Of a stretch of DNA of 64,000 nt, positions 9,061 through 22,752 are shown in pieces (positions within the stretch are counted from its first letter, which is position 1; each line of letters begins with the position of its first letter). Made by a program: the position numbers and the translations under genes. The notes under the pieces are model-generated. The model was not told the origin of the DNA, did no database searches, and was given only the letters and a program-made list of their open reading frames with translations. The stretch comes from Paragonimus westermani. Taxonomy: Eukaryota > Platyhelminthes > Trematoda > Plagiorchiida > Troglotrematidae. The DNA is taken from assembly GCA_008508345.1 (NCBI GenBank), contig QNGE01000841.1, forward strand, positions 7,677 through 71,676, given 5' to 3'.

Positions 9061-12000
9061 GCAAGGAGGCTAAAAAATAGTACGGATACTATCGAACACG
9101 GATAATACAATACGCAATGAGTTATGCTTTTCGACAACGAATAGCAAAGGTCGCATATCACTTTTGATGCACTGGGCACCAATATAGCAAAAATATGAAT
9201 GGACAATGACAGCGAGGAAATTAAAACCAAATTTCGAGTTACCCGTTATTACTGACCTTCGGCGTCGTAGACACTAAAGTTCACAGAGGTTTCGCCAAGG
9301 CCTAGTGTAATCATCCTGCTGATTATTGTTCGATCAGACACTTGTTTTCACCATTACCCAGCTCCGTGCGTTGCCCCATCATATACAACTTCTTAAAACG
9401 TTAGTGTTCGTAGTTTTTGTTCACTTGTTATTGCAAAGTGAAATCCATGAGATTTAGTGATATTGGTGGACCTGGGGTAACAAGCGTTCGTGGCATATTC
9501 GGCTGCCGCATGACTATTCAGAACGTTGTGCGATGTCAAACCTGCCTGCGCATGTACCAGTTCATTAGAACCGGTTGAAAGGCAGACTGGCACCCTTTAC
9601 TTGCATCCTCAAAAAGAACATTTTCTGCATGAGTGATGTAGATGATTTGTACACTATATAAAACTCAGGTGGGAACACGAGGCCAAAACGTGAAGGTGCG
9701 TTGGCTTAGGGTTCGACTAAACTACATGAAGGTATCCAGTGGACAGGATCCGTTGTGTTGTTCCAAACTGAACTGAGTCCACAGTGGAGATATTTGTGAC
9801 GGCAGATGAGTCCTGATATTCGCTGAAATAGACGGCTGACTCCGCTAGTCTTCAACCTCACATAAATCGGCACACAAGGAACTTGGAACAAAGAGAGAAC
9901 GCAGGGCTCGTGACCTATGAGGAAAACTTCACATTTTTTGCTCACTTGACCCGCTTGGTTTAAACGTCAAGTGTTCGTGTGAATTAGAGAAAGGTGACAA
10001 GTGTGAAAATCAATAAAAAATTATGATGTACAAAATGTTGTACAAGCGCTACAACTGTCCTGGAACTGAATAGCGCCATAGTCTCCAGATTCAGAATGCA
10101 CGGAAACCTCCAGGTGTCTACCTATGAGTGGTCGATCTGCCGGAAATTGGTCGAGTTATGAGTGCGTATAACCATTCTACTATCGGGTTGGCTCACTCAA
10201 GTGCTTACTGTAGCCAGGTTGAAGTTCTGTCACATCGCAGACTGATGGAGTGCTACTGCAGGTCGTATGAGTAAAGTAGACATTTGAGAGAATATGATCT
10301 CCCATTAGTAGCACAAAAAAGAACGCCAATCTATCCATGTGATCAGGAGCAGCTCGGTAAACGATGAATAAGAGGCACTGGATACACTTCCCGCTTTGAC
10401 TAGTGAACCGTAGTACATTCTGCTTTGAGCACCTTCTCGGTGACCCGGTCATGTAGCATGCGAGCAGTAGGCTGCCCACAGGTATGAAGAGTGTTAACCC
10501 CACCAGTTATCTTTGCAATCTCTCCACAAAAAATTTTATTTCTGGACACTTCCATTGCACGTCGATGACCGCATTGCGCATCTAAGTTACGGTCATTTCA
10601 GCAATCTTGGGTTCACAGTCCCCACAAACTTGAAGTTCTGGCGACTTGTTTTGCCGACCCTGTGTGCCTCTATGTGACCCGTCCCTTGGTGGAACTGCAA
10701 CTTAGCTTTTGGACGGCAGGTTTGACAGAATGTCGTAGACACTTGGTGATGCCTCGTCGGATAGTATATGTGGTGAGTACCGTCTCGCTGATTGTTCTCA
10801 GGGCGCACTGCTGAGGTAGGACATGTGATTTTGGTCAGATCTTTCTGTGCCCACCAGCTTAACTGAGGCCGGTTTGTGAATGTTTGTGGCACTTTTCCCG
10901 ATTTTCTAACAGAACCACAAGTGATACATCATCAACCGGAGCCATTGTCCGTCACCGTCCCGAAACAGGTTCACGCAGGTTCACTGCTCACCTTTCAGTC
11001 CATCGTCAGCATCGACGAAACCGTAATTAAACCTCTGGTGCCCTTCTAACGGGAAACCAACTCTCTAAGACATTGTCTGCCATACTATGGGACGGCAACG
11101 TTACACACAGGAGCTTCGAACTAAGTATCTTTAGTGAGTTAGAATGGCCTAAGGAAGGGCGTACACCGTTGTCTCCAACGTCGTTGATGTTTGTCGTTTT
11201 GAGGATAAAATACTAACGGGACAGTTCTTGTGTACAGTCGCTCAGTTTATTCCCCCTGAAGGCCATTTGGACCGTGGGCAGTATCACACTGAGAGCCCTA
11301 ATTTTCGACGGTGATCGAGGAGAAGGCGACCACTGGTTTTTCTCGACCGACTTTGAGATGTCCTGCCGAGTACAAATGACATTAGAGTCCCCCAGTACTG
11401 ATGATGAGATCGGCAGTTTCTACGTCTCAGCACTGGCTCATTTTTAATTCAATCGGGTGTGGGAGCGTTACGAAGCAGCCGTCAAGACCCGCCACCAGCC
11501 CTTTGCCATCTACGGGCTTTAGACGGGTGGTGGAGACCTCTTTGAAAATTTCACAAGATAGATGTGTACCTTCCCGCTCGACTTCTGATGGAGAGGTTGG
11601 GCCGACTTCCGGCATATCAAAAAGAGTAATCGTCAGCGTTCTCGGAACAACAGTGCTGACTTACCACGGATTTGCCGTATCTTCATCAGTGATGCCCGTC
11701 TTGCCGCATAAGACGGCCTCAGTTTAGTTGCTCTGATGACGTTTGTAGGAAGTTTCGATTCAGTCACAATACTGGCTGTCCTATATCTGTTCACATCAGC
11801 TTTGTTGTCAGCAGACGTAACAATTATTCATGAGTTACGTTGGAAGGAGCCCCGTTCAAGAAGGGTTGAGCTGATTCCCTACAGGAATTTGCCGCGTCCC
11901 TGTTTAGACCGCCGGTCGTTCTGTTTGGGACTAAGTGGGTTGAAGCTGTCTCCTTTCCGATTTTGCCGATTTTTGCCGTTCATGTTGACAGTTCTCGAAG

Positions 12001-12953
12001 GCAAAGTAAAAGTAATGAGGAGGGTCCAGGTTTGTTATTTGATAGAACTGAGACAGCCTAATTTTACCAAACCCACAGTGAAATCACTGTTTGCACACTA
12101 AACACTGAGGGACATGGCAGAAGAGGCTTTTCCGTTTGGTACAGTTACTTCAGGGGTTAGCTCTGGACATAGCAGAATGTGGTACTTGAAGTGGTCAAAG
12201 TGACCGGTACTCGTGTAATTCTCAATTGGACTGACACCAACCAATCCTGAAGACTGGCCTCGGATAATTTGAAAGTAGGTCAAGAACAATGGTGGCAAAT
12301 GACTGCTTTCAGGATGTTGAAGCAGTCAAACTTGACATCGAATGTAGCAAGTGAGGTCGTTAGGCTGTTTTCTCCTGTCCTTAAAGTTGGCTGATAGTCA
12401 TGATGGCGGCCGAAGCAACAGACGATGAACTAAGAAATCAGGAAACTTGGCTATTCACAAGTCACATCTGCGATTTCTTTCTCCCACTAGGAAAACGAAA
12501 TTCGAAATGACTTTTAGCGACTTCATAGTTATCGCGCATGTCTAGTTGCGTGTTGGCTGCCGAACAAAACCCAGACAATTCTCTCATTATAAAGTAGCAT
12601 GAGCGCATAACTCTCTTCTGTCTCCTCAGCCTCAGGTGCCCAAACCGAGAAGTCGTTCCTTATACTGACAGATTGCAACCTGTTATCAATCTCATATACC
12701 CTTCTCCGGTGCAGCTAATGGACGGCGCCTGTTAGGTCGCTCCTGATGATTTGAGATAATCCAGCCAGTGGCCCGTGATCAGCGTTTTAGACAGCATGAT
12801 TATTAGAATCTCCTCCTGGATTCAGCGGACTGTCAGAAAAGGTGACCGAATGTTTTTAATTTGTGCGCAACTATCGGAAAAATCACGGCAGATGTGTGAT
12901 CCTATCTTCAAAGCAAAGGTTCCGAACATTGAAACTATCCATCAGAAGGCCGA
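9061..12953. other. Unassigned region
   Basis: No coding region supported. Short frames such as minus 11615-11427 look protein-like (serine- and proline-rich, no stops for 62 codons) but have no recognised domain; ancient element debris is possible. Confidence 0.35.
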
Positions 12954-13508
12954 TCAACATGAACTATCAGGAGAGGATCTCGCAAACTGACTAACACCCT
13001 GGCGACATACTTGGTTGAAAATAAGACGCTGGTTCAACGGCGGAGGGCTATCAATATTTTTCCTCAGACCGTGCAAGTGTAGATGAAATCCAAGAGATAT
13101 ACCCGGCGTGTACTTTGGCCGCATTGAAACCAGCTCTAAGTAGACAGCAAGGTGTGTTTTAACTCCGCAAACTAATCTAGCACCTAGGTGATGTCTGTTC
13201 CCCGCTAGCAGCACTGTTTTATTTTCGCTCCCACAAACGTAATGTGCTGGTTGAGCAAAATACGTATTCATGCTTAGAAAACCTCTAAGAGCACGCTTTC
13301 CTGGATAATTGCTAATGAAGTCGACCACAACCCTCCAATGCATGAATTTTTGGTGTGGTATGGCTGTTCTGAACGGCATGTGATGCCCAAAATGCCGTTC
13401 TGATGAGTTGTTGATTGTATTGGACTCAGAGAGAATAAATATGCTACACCTAGCTCTACAAATGATTCTTCCGCCCGCATCAGCTCTGTGTTTAAGAACA
13501 CAGATCAC
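12954..13508 (-). other. Unidentified 184-codon open frame
   Basis: The longest frame in the 9-16 kb stretch. It shows no signal peptide, membrane segment or domain that I recognise, and no splice partners. A frame this long is roughly what chance gives in 64 kb at this base composition, so coding status is doubtful. Confidence 0.12.
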
Positions 13509-16500
13509 GCCTGTACTCGCTGTCTTAAATACTCGGATGTAAAGATATTCTGGGAATCAGCTCTATATCCCAAGTGTTTCCAATTACTGAACGAATGTTT
13601 TCGGCATGCACTGTTGGACATGAAGGCCTGGCTGAACATTCCAACCAAACAGGTAGTTCTCATCTAAGACCCGCAACAAAAATTGACTCCCACTTTACCG
13701 TCTAGGGAACGTTAGCATCTATTAATTTAGGACTGTGCTATCGTTGAGAGAAGCGAAACTTTGTGAAGGAAATTTTCTGCCATATTCCCTCCAAACAACC
13801 ACGCCAAGTGCATCCTTCCCCGTGTATCTAAACGGCCTGATCTCCTAGCGTAAATCGCACCTAAAGGCCATCAAAAGTAGGCCTTTTCATTGCATTACAC
13901 CATGCATGAGCATCTGGGCTGTGATTAATGAGAATCCCGACTTAAAATCCGCAGATGCTTACGCAACGGGCGTCTCACTAGATCATTCTTCTCAAGAACG
14001 AAAAAATCACTTTCGAATCGCCAAAACTAGAAAACATACCAAACCAGAAGCTGGGCTTCAGGTGAAGCCAAAGATTCTAGTTCCTCTCCTTAACAGTCCA
14101 TCACATACTTCTGTCGCCCCACAAGCGTAATTCACCAGCTTCCTATCGAGGTCCGTGATCCGCAAACCCCCAAAGAACAGGACGAAATTAACCACCACAA
14201 ACGAGCTAGTTTTCCGTTATACCTAACACCTGTAACCCGAGCATTCTGAGGTAAACCGGTTACGTAGTATATACTTTCCAAAACTGCCAAAGTCACGGTC
14301 AGCCGGCGTTTTGCTGCGCGTTTGAAAAACGCTGCTGTTGTCGTCTCCCCCAGTATTGTCCTTTAGTGGACGGGCAGGAGAAGGCGATCACTCTGAATCT
14401 ACTATCCATGTCTCCTTCTTCACTCATTTCCAAAACTCTGTTTTGCGCTCTTTACTCGTCTTTCCCCTCATAATCATACGCGGAAGCAGCTGTCAGTTGT
14501 ATATATGCAAACGGTCTAAGATTTCCATGAGTCAGACGATTGTTGCAACTTTTTCAACGTCTCACACCTCTGTTCCTTCGGCAGCCTAGGTTTCAGTAGG
14601 CGCAGGAGGACGAAAGGAACGTCCTTGGATATTACGTATACCGTACCAGTTGCTGTCGCTAAAGAATGGACAGCTATCTACTTCTCGATTAAGGTATCCA
14701 GACACCCACAGTCATCGAAGTATTTTGATCCTCCGATAAGTCTGCTGCTGTATGACCACGACCAACAGCGCGCAGCCACGAGCGACTTCTGGTAGAGGTT
14801 GTACGTTTTCACTATCATGTGATGCCCGAGAAGATTATGCTCATAAAATTTCCAAGGACGTCCCTTTTCACCGCTCGTTTGTTGAGGGTGAGTAACGCGC
14901 TCAAAATAAACTGGTCAGTCATGTTTTATGTGGATTGTTAAAACAGGTTACCTGTTTCTTCGTCCATGTCGACACAACAGAATATGTGGACATGAAGGGG
15001 CTCAGCTGTTCCTTTGCTCTGAACAGATTTTTTCCCTACCTGGCGTAATATACAAAACTATTAATATTCTATTGGACATTTTGATCGTCGACATGCCAGC
15101 TAAACATAGCTGCTATCCGTTGCTGACGTTTGCACCTATCGTTTCCCTCAAGCCACTAAGTTTCTACAACCTAAAGACTGTGAGGGATGCTGGGCGCAAG
15201 GTGTAGGAATTCAATCTCACTAAAACGCGTTGCACGCTTGGATCTGTAAACATGAGTAGACTTCCGCCTAACGGTCATCTGGCGGGTTTCCAACAAACAA
15301 CAATGGACATGTTCAAATATTCTGAGGTGCCTAAAATGTAGACAAACAGATGGGGAACAAGCAGCCTGAAAGACATCTGAAACCCGTCTATGACATCGGC
15401 TAAAGCTTAAGAAACCTCTACAGGCATATTTTTGTCCAACGTTCTTGCTTTCACGCAATCGTGGATGGGGTTTTTCCACCTATAGGCCCAAAAATGCGCA
15501 ATAATATCGAATCAACTCAGGTAGTCATACGAGTGAAAATAATGCTACTAACAAATATTCACCATGGTACGCTAATATCGCCCGGGCATGATTTCTTGCG
15601 AAGGAAAGACGACGAACACAGACAGATGAAACAGGGGGACATACACGACAGGCAACGTCCGGAGGAAGTCCAGGTTAAGTTCAATTTCGACACTTATGGA
15701 AGACACATGATACGGGGAATAGCTACTCATGTTACTGCGGTTAACTGTTGCCATGTTGACAGTAAAAGAGTGATAATTGCAAAACGAATGAAGGGTGCTT
15801 GTTTCTGATATACAGATTGGGAATAACACAACGTTTCGAGCAAGTTGNTTCCCAATCTGTATATCAATCACATGTTAAACACGACGCCCAAACTATTCAA
15901 CTTCATTCGTACTACATTTGGTGCGGATATCTTACAGGTGCTTGTTTCTCTTCAGTCATTGTACTTACCCGTAGGTAGTAAAATATGCCGTCAAACAGCG
16001 ATAAAATTAGATAGGCGTCAATATCGAGCAGAATTTCGGTGGTATCGCTGGAGGATTTGAAACTCGTTGGTTTCCGAGACAGAAATAACCACGAATCTCG
16101 ACGCGTTTGCTTTATCTGATCGTTGATTGGTGTGTCCTCCATTTGGCACCCAGGCCACAAATATCAATGATCGATAGTGTCACCGTTTGAATCTGTTTGC
16201 CTCTGAGGTAGCTTTTGATGTTTAATTAATATTCAACCATCTGATGTTGATGAATGTGTTATATGTAAATTCGATGAGTCATGCTTTGATGAATACTCTG
16301 CCGGCCTGTTGTACAGGAAGTCGATTTCATGCTACATTCCATTTCATGTGGTGGATTATCAACAGGGCTTCAAATCTGTATTCGAAGATCGAGAATTTAG
16401 GGGTTTCGAAGAGTTTAAAAATTGCTCAGATAACTACATACAGGATTAGTGTTTCGAACGTGCTTGGCGATTTCAACGATTTTTATGGTGGTTCGAGGCT

Positions 16501-16579
16501 GGGGGCCCACATTGCACGGATCCATTCAGTTTTCCGTTTCGGCGTCCAATAGTTTTGTGTTGACCCGAAAGGTAATCGT
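13509..16579. other. Unassigned region
   Basis: No gene supported. Contains the inverted repeat around the N at 15848 and otherwise only short frames. Confidence 0.35.
15806..15866. repeat. 18-bp perfect inverted repeat flanking an N
   Basis: TGATATACAGATTGGGAA (15806-15823) is repeated as its exact complement at 15849-15866, immediately after the single N at 15848. A 13-bp direct repeat GGTGCTTGTTTCT also occurs at about 15793 and 15937. The position at an N suggests a contig join or a polymerase foldback rather than a natural hairpin. Confidence 0.8.
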
Positions 16580-18200
16580 TGGAATCAAAGTGTATCACCA
16601 TTCCTGAGGGTTACAGAGAGTATCAAGAACACAGTCAAAACAGTAACATAACAGAACGGAGCAAATTACTAATCTAAAATTTTTCCAGGTAGGTGGACAT
16701 CCAGTAACGCTTTGAAACGGTCCTTAGAAGAGCAGCTAGCAAACTCTAATAAAAGGTCGTTCCAGTGGTTAAAAACTCAATTAGAAAAGAACATTTACCT
16801 GAGGAAAGTCGGGGGATCGAAGTTTATAAAGATTCTTTTCGTGACTTCTTCGGATGTTGTCACCTACTGAGGTGAAGAATCGATGCACGAGTCCTGCGCT
16901 AAAGAAAGAGTGTGTGAGACCTAAGTCACTGCGGAGTCTGAAACCGCAGTGGATAAAGACCAAGAATCTTGATGCGAGACTCGTAAGGGAGATGCTGCAA
17001 GCCAGTGATCCATTTGGTGGCTACTTGCTAGACACGTTCAATTGCCAGTATACCTTTCTTCAAACCGGTGTAAACGACTTTCTTAGCACACCCAAACAGT
17101 GGTTTTATATAGACTTCTTGAAGCTTTTGAAAGGCATGCCTAGCCGTACGAGTAAATGCTTTTTTATCATTTCAAGCGGCCCAAATACCTCTTTGGCGGC
17201 CATCTGGCGGTGATAATAGAAAGATGAACCAGTTGACGGTCAAGGCCCTAGATCCTTTTCAAGGCCAACTTTCACGATATCTGTTACGCTTTGTGCAATG
17301 CATACCGTGAGAAGGTTCCAAGCGTCTCCTTTTAGCGACGTGTGTGCACGCTTTCTGTCGTTCAAAGGGAGACTCCTGTCATCTGACCAGCACATAATAA
17401 GACCAAGGTCATTCCACAGTGCACTAAGAACGTACGCATTCCAGATTTTTTTCCTCATCAGCATAAGGGAGAGTGTTACTACAAATGTAGTTGGGAGGGT
17501 TATTGATGCATAACACAAACAAGAAAGGACCAATTACGAAACCCTGAAGAATTCCCACGGGGACCGGAGAAGGAGAAGAACGGCTTGACCTGGCTATTAC
17601 TTTGGAGTCCTGTTACTAAGAGAAGAAGTGATGCAACGAAAAAACTCTCTTTAGATGTCATAAGCTGCTACTTTGTGTGCAAAAGGACCGTGCGGGACAA
17701 ATTCAAAGGCTTTAGCAAAGTCAAAGAACATAATATCCGAGATATGACCACTATCTCTGACCTCCCTCAGGCCATCCACCAAAATATTAGTTATGCGTGA
17801 CCGATCGGGAAGAAAGGCACGCTGAGTCGGAGAGAAGAGAAGTGCTCAAGGATGGCGCGTTTTAACGGCCACCCAGTTATCTTGCATGAGATGATGGTTA
17901 GGCTGACCGGCCGACAACTCGTAGAAAAGTGACAGTCACCTGCCTTAAATATGGGTGCGACAGCGGGCTCCTTCCATGCCTTCAGAATAGTGTCTGTTCG
18001 ACGTTTTTGTTTAAACAGATTGAAGAGGAACACCGCCAAGCCGATAGCGGCTTCATTGAGGATCCACGGATGTATCGCGTCTGGTCCCACGGCAATACGA
18101 GGATTGACCTTAAACAAGAGATCCTGAACATTGTGGTGACGTGTCAGATGCCGTACCGGTGTATGAAATGCAATCAGCGTAAGTGCGGAAGCCACGGGTT
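16580..18200 (-). mobile_element. CR1-like LINE, copy 3 (5'-truncated, decayed)
   Basis: Minus strand from about 18200 to 16580. The RT N-terminal part lies at 18195-17791 (VGPDAIHPWILNEA, then KAWKEPAVAPIFKAGD, CRPVSLT). Motif C lies near 17455 and reads YADE instead of YADD, followed by a frameshift in an A-run. The ADD-to-template block and C-terminal piece NHWNDLLLEFASCSSKDRF end near 16700. The 3' tail matches copies 1 and 2. Frameshifts and the changed active site make it inactive. Its truncated 5' end abuts the MULE-type remnant at 18.2 kb. Confidence 0.85.
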
Positions 18201-18224
18201 AGAACGTGTTCAGTGAGTTCAGTC

Positions 18225-21060
18225 CACGTAATTCCTATTGCACAGTTCTCGTGATGCATGCTACCAATCACGCTTCAAAGTCGTTAAGAGGAAAACCAGG
18301 TTGGTTGCTGGATGTTCCACACTGAAGCGCAACGACGACATAAATGCATTCCTGAACGATGCGCATTCAACAAATCGTCGGCTCACTCCAAGTGAGGAGA
18401 GTGACTTGAGGCATCTGCTCGCGTGACTGCTGAGTCGGAGCAGTACGTTGCGAATGTTTATGATAAGTATATAACGACCATGGACATTTGTAACATCCGT
18501 CATCGGTCAAAATCCCCGACAACAAGTAGGCGGGTTCGCGCACACTAGTGTCGCAGAAGATCTGCCACAACTTCTGAATCATACAGAGATAAACGGCGTA
18601 CTGTGTGCCACCAAAGACAACAATAATCGATACACACGTATGTTTTGCACGGAGGCAGCAATTGCAGTTGTTCAGACGTTTTCTGGATGTGACAAACGTC
18701 GATGACGCGCACGAAACAGCAGGCGCAATTAAGTCCTCTTGTAGTGAGGAGATATGGTCGCATCATACTACTCACACCATTGTTCAGTAGCAGCATGGAT
18801 CGAGAGGATCGCGTGATAAATACTGCAGAGATACGGGATGGATCGTTGGAGGGCAGAATGACATATAATGGCTTTCGCTACATGACGGAACTGATACATG
18901 GTGTCTAAAGTGACTGGAGTATCCTCAGAAGAGTAAGGTGTGCAAATGAGTGTTTCCGTTTCTAGTCGTGTTCGGACACTTAAGTAGTGTGTTGGTTTCT
19001 CCAATAAAGTAACCTCTGTGTCATCTGCCTTCTCGGATCACAACACTCTGTCAGTTCACAGTTGCCATTGTAGCCTAGAGTCAAGTAAGTTTCTGGTTAC
19101 AGACGGGATGGATAATGAATGATCCATGATGTATGCCTACGCTTGAGATGAGAAATACACTCCCTTGTGTCATATGTTCAAAATATTTCGTTGGGTGAAG
19201 CTGGACCACAAAACTGTGAGAACTTTTTGTTGGACAAAATGACTACGCAAATGTGAGAATCACTAGTGGACTTTGGGTAAGAAAAAACTGTGATAATCAG
19301 AAGTAGGGATTTCAAATAGTCCTAGGAATCGTACTTAAATTGAAACCTCCCACGCAAGCACTAAGGAGAAGACCTGGTACTGGTAGCATTGAGCAATTGT
19401 TATTCATGAATTGAGAGGCCCAATTTATTGATGTACAACAGTATTAGAGCAATCGCGGCTTCTCATTGGCTGATCTCATTAGTACATGCAACATCATAAA
19501 CTGTATGTTAATTGGTGGAACACGGAACAGATGAATTGGCGAATAACGGAAGGCACAACACTGAGACTGTTCGTCCAACCCTGATGTATCTTGAGCTCGA
19601 TATCTGGATTGGCCGCTTGGCAGATCTTCCGTTGTGTCGGGTTTTGGATAATCGATGAACCTAGATTTCCATCACAAAAACATTTTGCTATCTCCATGTT
19701 TAGGGTGCCTTGTTGAAACGTAAGTGGCTGCAACTGACCATGTGATCACCACTTAGACAAATTCACCTTGAAGTAGACGATTTTTTATCGCCTCGCTACT
19801 TGCGATAACTCAGGAGAAAGAGTGAACACTTATGTTCATATACTTTGATGGTTCAACCGAGATGTTGGAATAATCGGACGAGCAAATCTGAGGTTTATGA
19901 GCTACCTTATGTCCAACTGACTCTATACAAACCTAAAGTGGGCCATCCATGCACAGTCAAATTTTGTTCACACCGGAAATCGAACAAACAATCGTCTAGT
20001 TGATGCGAATGGGCGGCCGAATAAGCGCACTTACATAAGTTATCAATTGGCCAGGGCCATCAGTGAAATTTGCGTCACAAAGGGGTTAATACGGGAGTTT
20101 GAAATGCAACGCACCTACCGCTGCGACCGCCGTGAGGTGGCTAGCGTCGATCTTCAAGTAAAGAATATACTTTCCCCGCAAACAACGTTCGCCAGTCACT
20201 TGGTGTTGAGGCATCTGAACGGGCGTGCTCCCCTGTTACACTTTAAACGACCGGACGAGCTCAAATTAATAGCATCCTATGTAGTATCAGTTAGTAGCTT
20301 CGAATGAGCCATGAGGATACACAGTACACGGTGGGCACCGGTTAAAGCACAAGTGGATGCAGGTTCTACAGGTCCATGTGATAACCATATATTTGTGTGC
20401 TGTCCGTCTTCAAAATCACTCCTATCCATAATGTAGGTTGTTGTTAAATTTGAGTGCATTTTTTTTGAGCCGCTTCTTAACTCATTGACGGTGGCTTACT
20501 TAATACAACTTGTCCAGAAGCAGTATGCTTTACCGAGGGGTCACTGTCGACGGTACTAAGGCAGTTCAACTGGACATAAAAAAATGCTGCGTCCTGTGTT
20601 GGCCAAGTCGCGGGATGTAAATCTCATAACAGAAGGCTGGATTTTCAGGACTACCGTGGCCTCCATGCACCAGTATACTGAGAAAGCTAAGGCGGCTTTA
20701 CTACAGACGGACTTCCCCTTTGCTTCATTCTACAATTCAAAAGAATCAAGATGAGATAGGATTGTTCGCATGAAGATGTCCTGTGGATATTGTGGTGACC
20801 ACGCTAGCATGAACGGCTATCGGTTCGTTAGTGACCAGCTGGGTAGTTGCAACCCTCTTCACAAGTGCACTATGATTTCATTAAGTATGCTGTATCCGTC
20901 TCAAAAAAGTGCAGTCTATCGTTGAAACCTGAAAGAAGAGCCTGATGACCCGACTAAGTCTGAAGATGAGTTTTGCGTTGTTCCTCCACGCAGGCTAGTT
21001 CGAGTGAAAGTGTTGGTAAATGATTCCATGGACGTCAATAACAACGGTAATTGATGCCAC
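18225..21060 (+). mobile_element. MULE / ZSWIM-type transposase locus, copy A (decayed)
   Basis: Plus-strand pieces in order. At 18280-18425, a frame ending NRRLTPSEESDLRHLLA; after a one-base shift, YVANVYDKYITTMDICNIRHR (18447-18510). At about 18655-18715, FRRFLDVTNVDDAHETAG, which resembles the first-aspartate block of MULE transposases (x-D-x-THETN). Near 20960-21050, SEDEFCVVPPRRLV, shared with the 28.4 kb copy. ZSWIM3-like and MULE proteins have an N-terminal FAR1-type domain, this linker, a DDE core and a SWIM finger; the N-terminal domain is missing here, where CR1 copy 3 adjoins. Family assignment is from remembered motif patterns. The middle, 18.8-20.9 kb, is not readable as one frame. 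Confidence 0.55.
19320..19745 (-). repeat. Unclassified interspersed repeat X, copy 1
   Basis: Aligns base by base, with indels, to 35985-36425 in the same orientation. The minus-strand translations also correspond: ELKIHQGWTNSLSVVPSVIRQF here against NVKNRQTELMLSLLLVNKFF there. This suggests an old coding sequence on the minus strand. It lies inside the MULE-type locus but is read on the opposite strand, so it may be a separate insertion. Confidence 0.5.
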
Positions 21061-21987
21061 ACCTACGATGTTACGTAACGCTTACCTTTGGATCTGCACA
21101 CACAGCAAAAAGAGGGCTTCTACTAAAGTAGAACCGAAAGTATGGAAACTGAGATAAACGGGTTAGAATGTTCCAGATACTGATGACCATATAGTGAATG
21201 CATTCCGACACTTCCATTCCATTTACACCATGGGTCGTGAAGTTTTGACCATAGGGTGCACTTAAGCTGACCGTCGAGCATAGACGGAAGTGCGTTCAAC
21301 CGAAAGGCTTCCTAGTATAGCATCCTTCGCTCACCGCTTAACAATTTTGCCTTTTGGAGGATATGTGAATTTACACTTACTGAGAGTTCATGTAACTTCA
21401 TGAACTTACCGATTTTTTCGCTACCATAATGCCAAATCAGTTTACGCACCATCATAGTGGGCAGTAAATACGGCAAACAGATCAAGCGGAATAACGCTCA
21501 CATTATTTCTTGAAATCATCCGTTGCAATCTGATCTACTTACCCACAATGCTCTCATGTATCAGGGGTTTCCAGTTCCACGTGGTGACAAATATACAACT
21601 TCTCATTTGTCAGCTCTCGAAACGTACTCCACGGATTACCGAACGCGGAAGTTACCGAAAAATGATTCATAACTTATACCGTGCACGTCCATTATTCATC
21701 CGCTGCCAACTCGTTCTGTCTACCAAACACCAAGTTTCAGCTATCTCATCAACGCAGCTTGTTGTGAAGTTAATGACCTTAAAAAAACCTTCTAAACATT
21801 AAAACAAAAATATTTCCTACCACACAGTAAGGATATATTTCACACCTTCAACAATATTCCCTCTACCACCATTCAGACAATACTACAAACTCACACCTTA
21901 CCGGTCTGCCAACATGAGCGTTTACTACCTGCGAATAATTTCCAGCCAGCCAAAACTATAAGGCGCGCACAAATTGATTTTGAACTN
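21061..21987. other. Unassigned region ending at an N
   Basis: No coding region supported. Ends at the N at 21987, where sequence identity to an integrase begins abruptly. Confidence 0.4.
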
Positions 21988-22488
21988 TTGCACACTGACA
22001 GAGGATCAAACTTTGAGAGTACATTGATGAGTGAACTGTGTAGAATACTGGGCACAATAAAGACAAGGACGACCGCATATTATCCGCAGAGTAATGGTGC
22101 CGTGGAGCGCGTTAACCGCGCCCTGAAGTCCCTTTTGAAAGCGTTTGTGGGTTCAGAAAACGCCCGTTCACGGGAGGAAGCCATATATCAGTGTCTGCTC
22201 GCATACCGTGCTAGCGTCCACTCCTCTACCGCACAACCATCGCACTACCCGCTGACGGGAAGAGAGATGCGACTGCCGTCCGATTTGCTGGTACCCAGAT
22301 TGTTGCTAGATGACCTATTAACCTCAGACTATTGCGTTCAATTACGTGACAAATTGGAGAAAGCAAATGCGTTGGCACGGGAACACCTGCGGACGGCCCA
22401 AAGGAGAGAGAAGGATTACTACGATAGAAAAGCATATGGAAGCCCGTTGAAGCCCGGCGATAAAGTTTGGTTGCGTGCAGAAGTCCCA
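21988..22488 (+). pseudogene. Truncated Ty3/gypsy integrase fragment
   Basis: Open in one frame from the N at 21987 and roughly 90% identical by eye to 26590-27088 of the complete element downstream. It covers the second catalytic aspartate (LHTDRGSN), the catalytic glutamate (AVERVNR) and KPGDKVWLRAE. After about 22488 similarity stops and the frame runs on into unrelated sequence to 22626. Both ends are truncated, so no function is expected. The sharp start right after the N looks like an assembly join. Confidence 0.85.
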
Positions 22489-22752
22489 ACAATCCGTGCG
22501 CGCTCGCTGGTTTCGGATGCGCGTTACACTTGTAACAGTGTGTGCTGTGCTGAAATTTACCCGCAGGAAGTGTATGCTGTCGTCAGTTTGCCGCAAACAT
22601 GTGGGTTTGGAATATCATGGGAGTAATGGTGGACGAAATATTCAGGAAAGTATGAAATATGCCTATTGTACCGTGAGAATCTTTTTGTTTTAATACTTGA
22701 ACGATGTTTATCAAGGACGTCAAGGATTTGCGTTAAATTAACAGCGAAATAT

